Shown: positions 5,351 through 5,407 of the stretch, piece after piece
Position numbering within the stretch: position 1 is the stretch's first letter
Layout of the letters: each line of letters begins with the position of its first letter
Assembly: GCA_013202725.1 (NCBI GenBank)
Contig: JABMRH010000248.1
Coordinates: forward strand, 1-5,407
Direction: 5' to 3'
Length of the DNA stretch: 5,407 bases
Source of the DNA: Desulfobacteraceae bacterium
Lineage (GTDB): Bacteria > Desulfobacterota > Desulfobacteria > Desulfobacterales > ETH-SRB1
The notes under the pieces: model-generated
Database searches by the model: none
What the model saw: the letters and a program-made list of their open reading frames with translations, nothing else
What the model was told of the DNA's origin: nothing
Made by a program: the position numbers and the translations under genes

Positions 5351-5407
5351 CCTACATTATTACTTTATTCAAATACCCCCGGGCCCTATCCAATAGGTAC
5401 CGTAGCC
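5351..5407. other. Window end, no supported gene
   Basis: Nothing coding can be supported here. A small perfect hairpin, CCTAT-CCA-ATAGG, lies at about 5387-5399 without a T-run. On the minus strand a frame from 5405 down to a TAG at 5352-5354 is open for 17 codons and could be the 3' end of a convergent gene lying beyond the window, but it is too short to call. Confidence 0.3.

Noticed and set aside
5352..5405. 3' end of a minus-strand gene entering from the right (17 open codons ending at TAG 5352-5354)
   Set aside because: It is too short to distinguish from chance, and two other minus frames are also briefly open there. Sequence beyond 5407 would decide.

Overview
The window looks like ordinary chromosome from a Gram-negative, moderately AT-rich anaerobe. 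My best guess is a Desulfobacterota (delta-proteobacterial, Desulfobacterales-like) sulfate reducer. This rests on the gene order, protein sequence style, a lipoprotein with an outer-membrane type sorting residue, and short interspersed repeats of a kind I associate with those genomes. The taxonomic placement is inference; no marker gene settles it.

All five genes are on the plus strand and tightly packed. The first three form the widely conserved formyl-methionine/translation cluster: def (peptide deformylase, 149-658), fmt (methionyl-tRNA formyltransferase, 655-1605, overlapping def by 4 nt) and rsmB (16S rRNA m5C methyltransferase, 1607-3019, 1 nt after fmt). Fmt adds the formyl group to initiator tRNA, Def removes it from finished proteins, and RsmB modifies the small ribosomal subunit. 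Next come a TPR-repeat lipoprotein (3184-4116) and a TraB/PrgY-family membrane protein (best start TTG at 4097, to 5266). These last two overlap and are probably translationally coupled, but their physiological role is unknown.

The unusual parts lie between genes. At 2981-3170, at the rsmB/lipoprotein junction, sits a small element of about 185 bp. It has 27-nt inverted repeats (25/27 matching) built from GGCACAAA units. It is flanked by a possible 7-bp target duplication (AACTATT) and encloses a 25-codon fragment that resembles the C-terminal helix of four-helix-bundle/23S rRNA intervening-sequence (S23) proteins. Removing it on paper restores an overlapping rsmB/lipoprotein junction, so the element appears to have rewritten the last residues of RsmB. 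A 15-nt piece of its interior recurs, inverted, at the very start of the window.

The 148 nt before def are a stack of short repeats that runs to within about 9 nt of the def start codon, and no Shine-Dalgarno sequence is visible there. The 141 nt after the TraB gene contain no supported gene. They begin, one base after the stop codon, with a repeat-like sequence containing GAGACCTTTGCGAAA and an imperfect palindrome. I see no tRNA, rRNA, CRISPR array, intact transposase or confident sigma-70 promoter.
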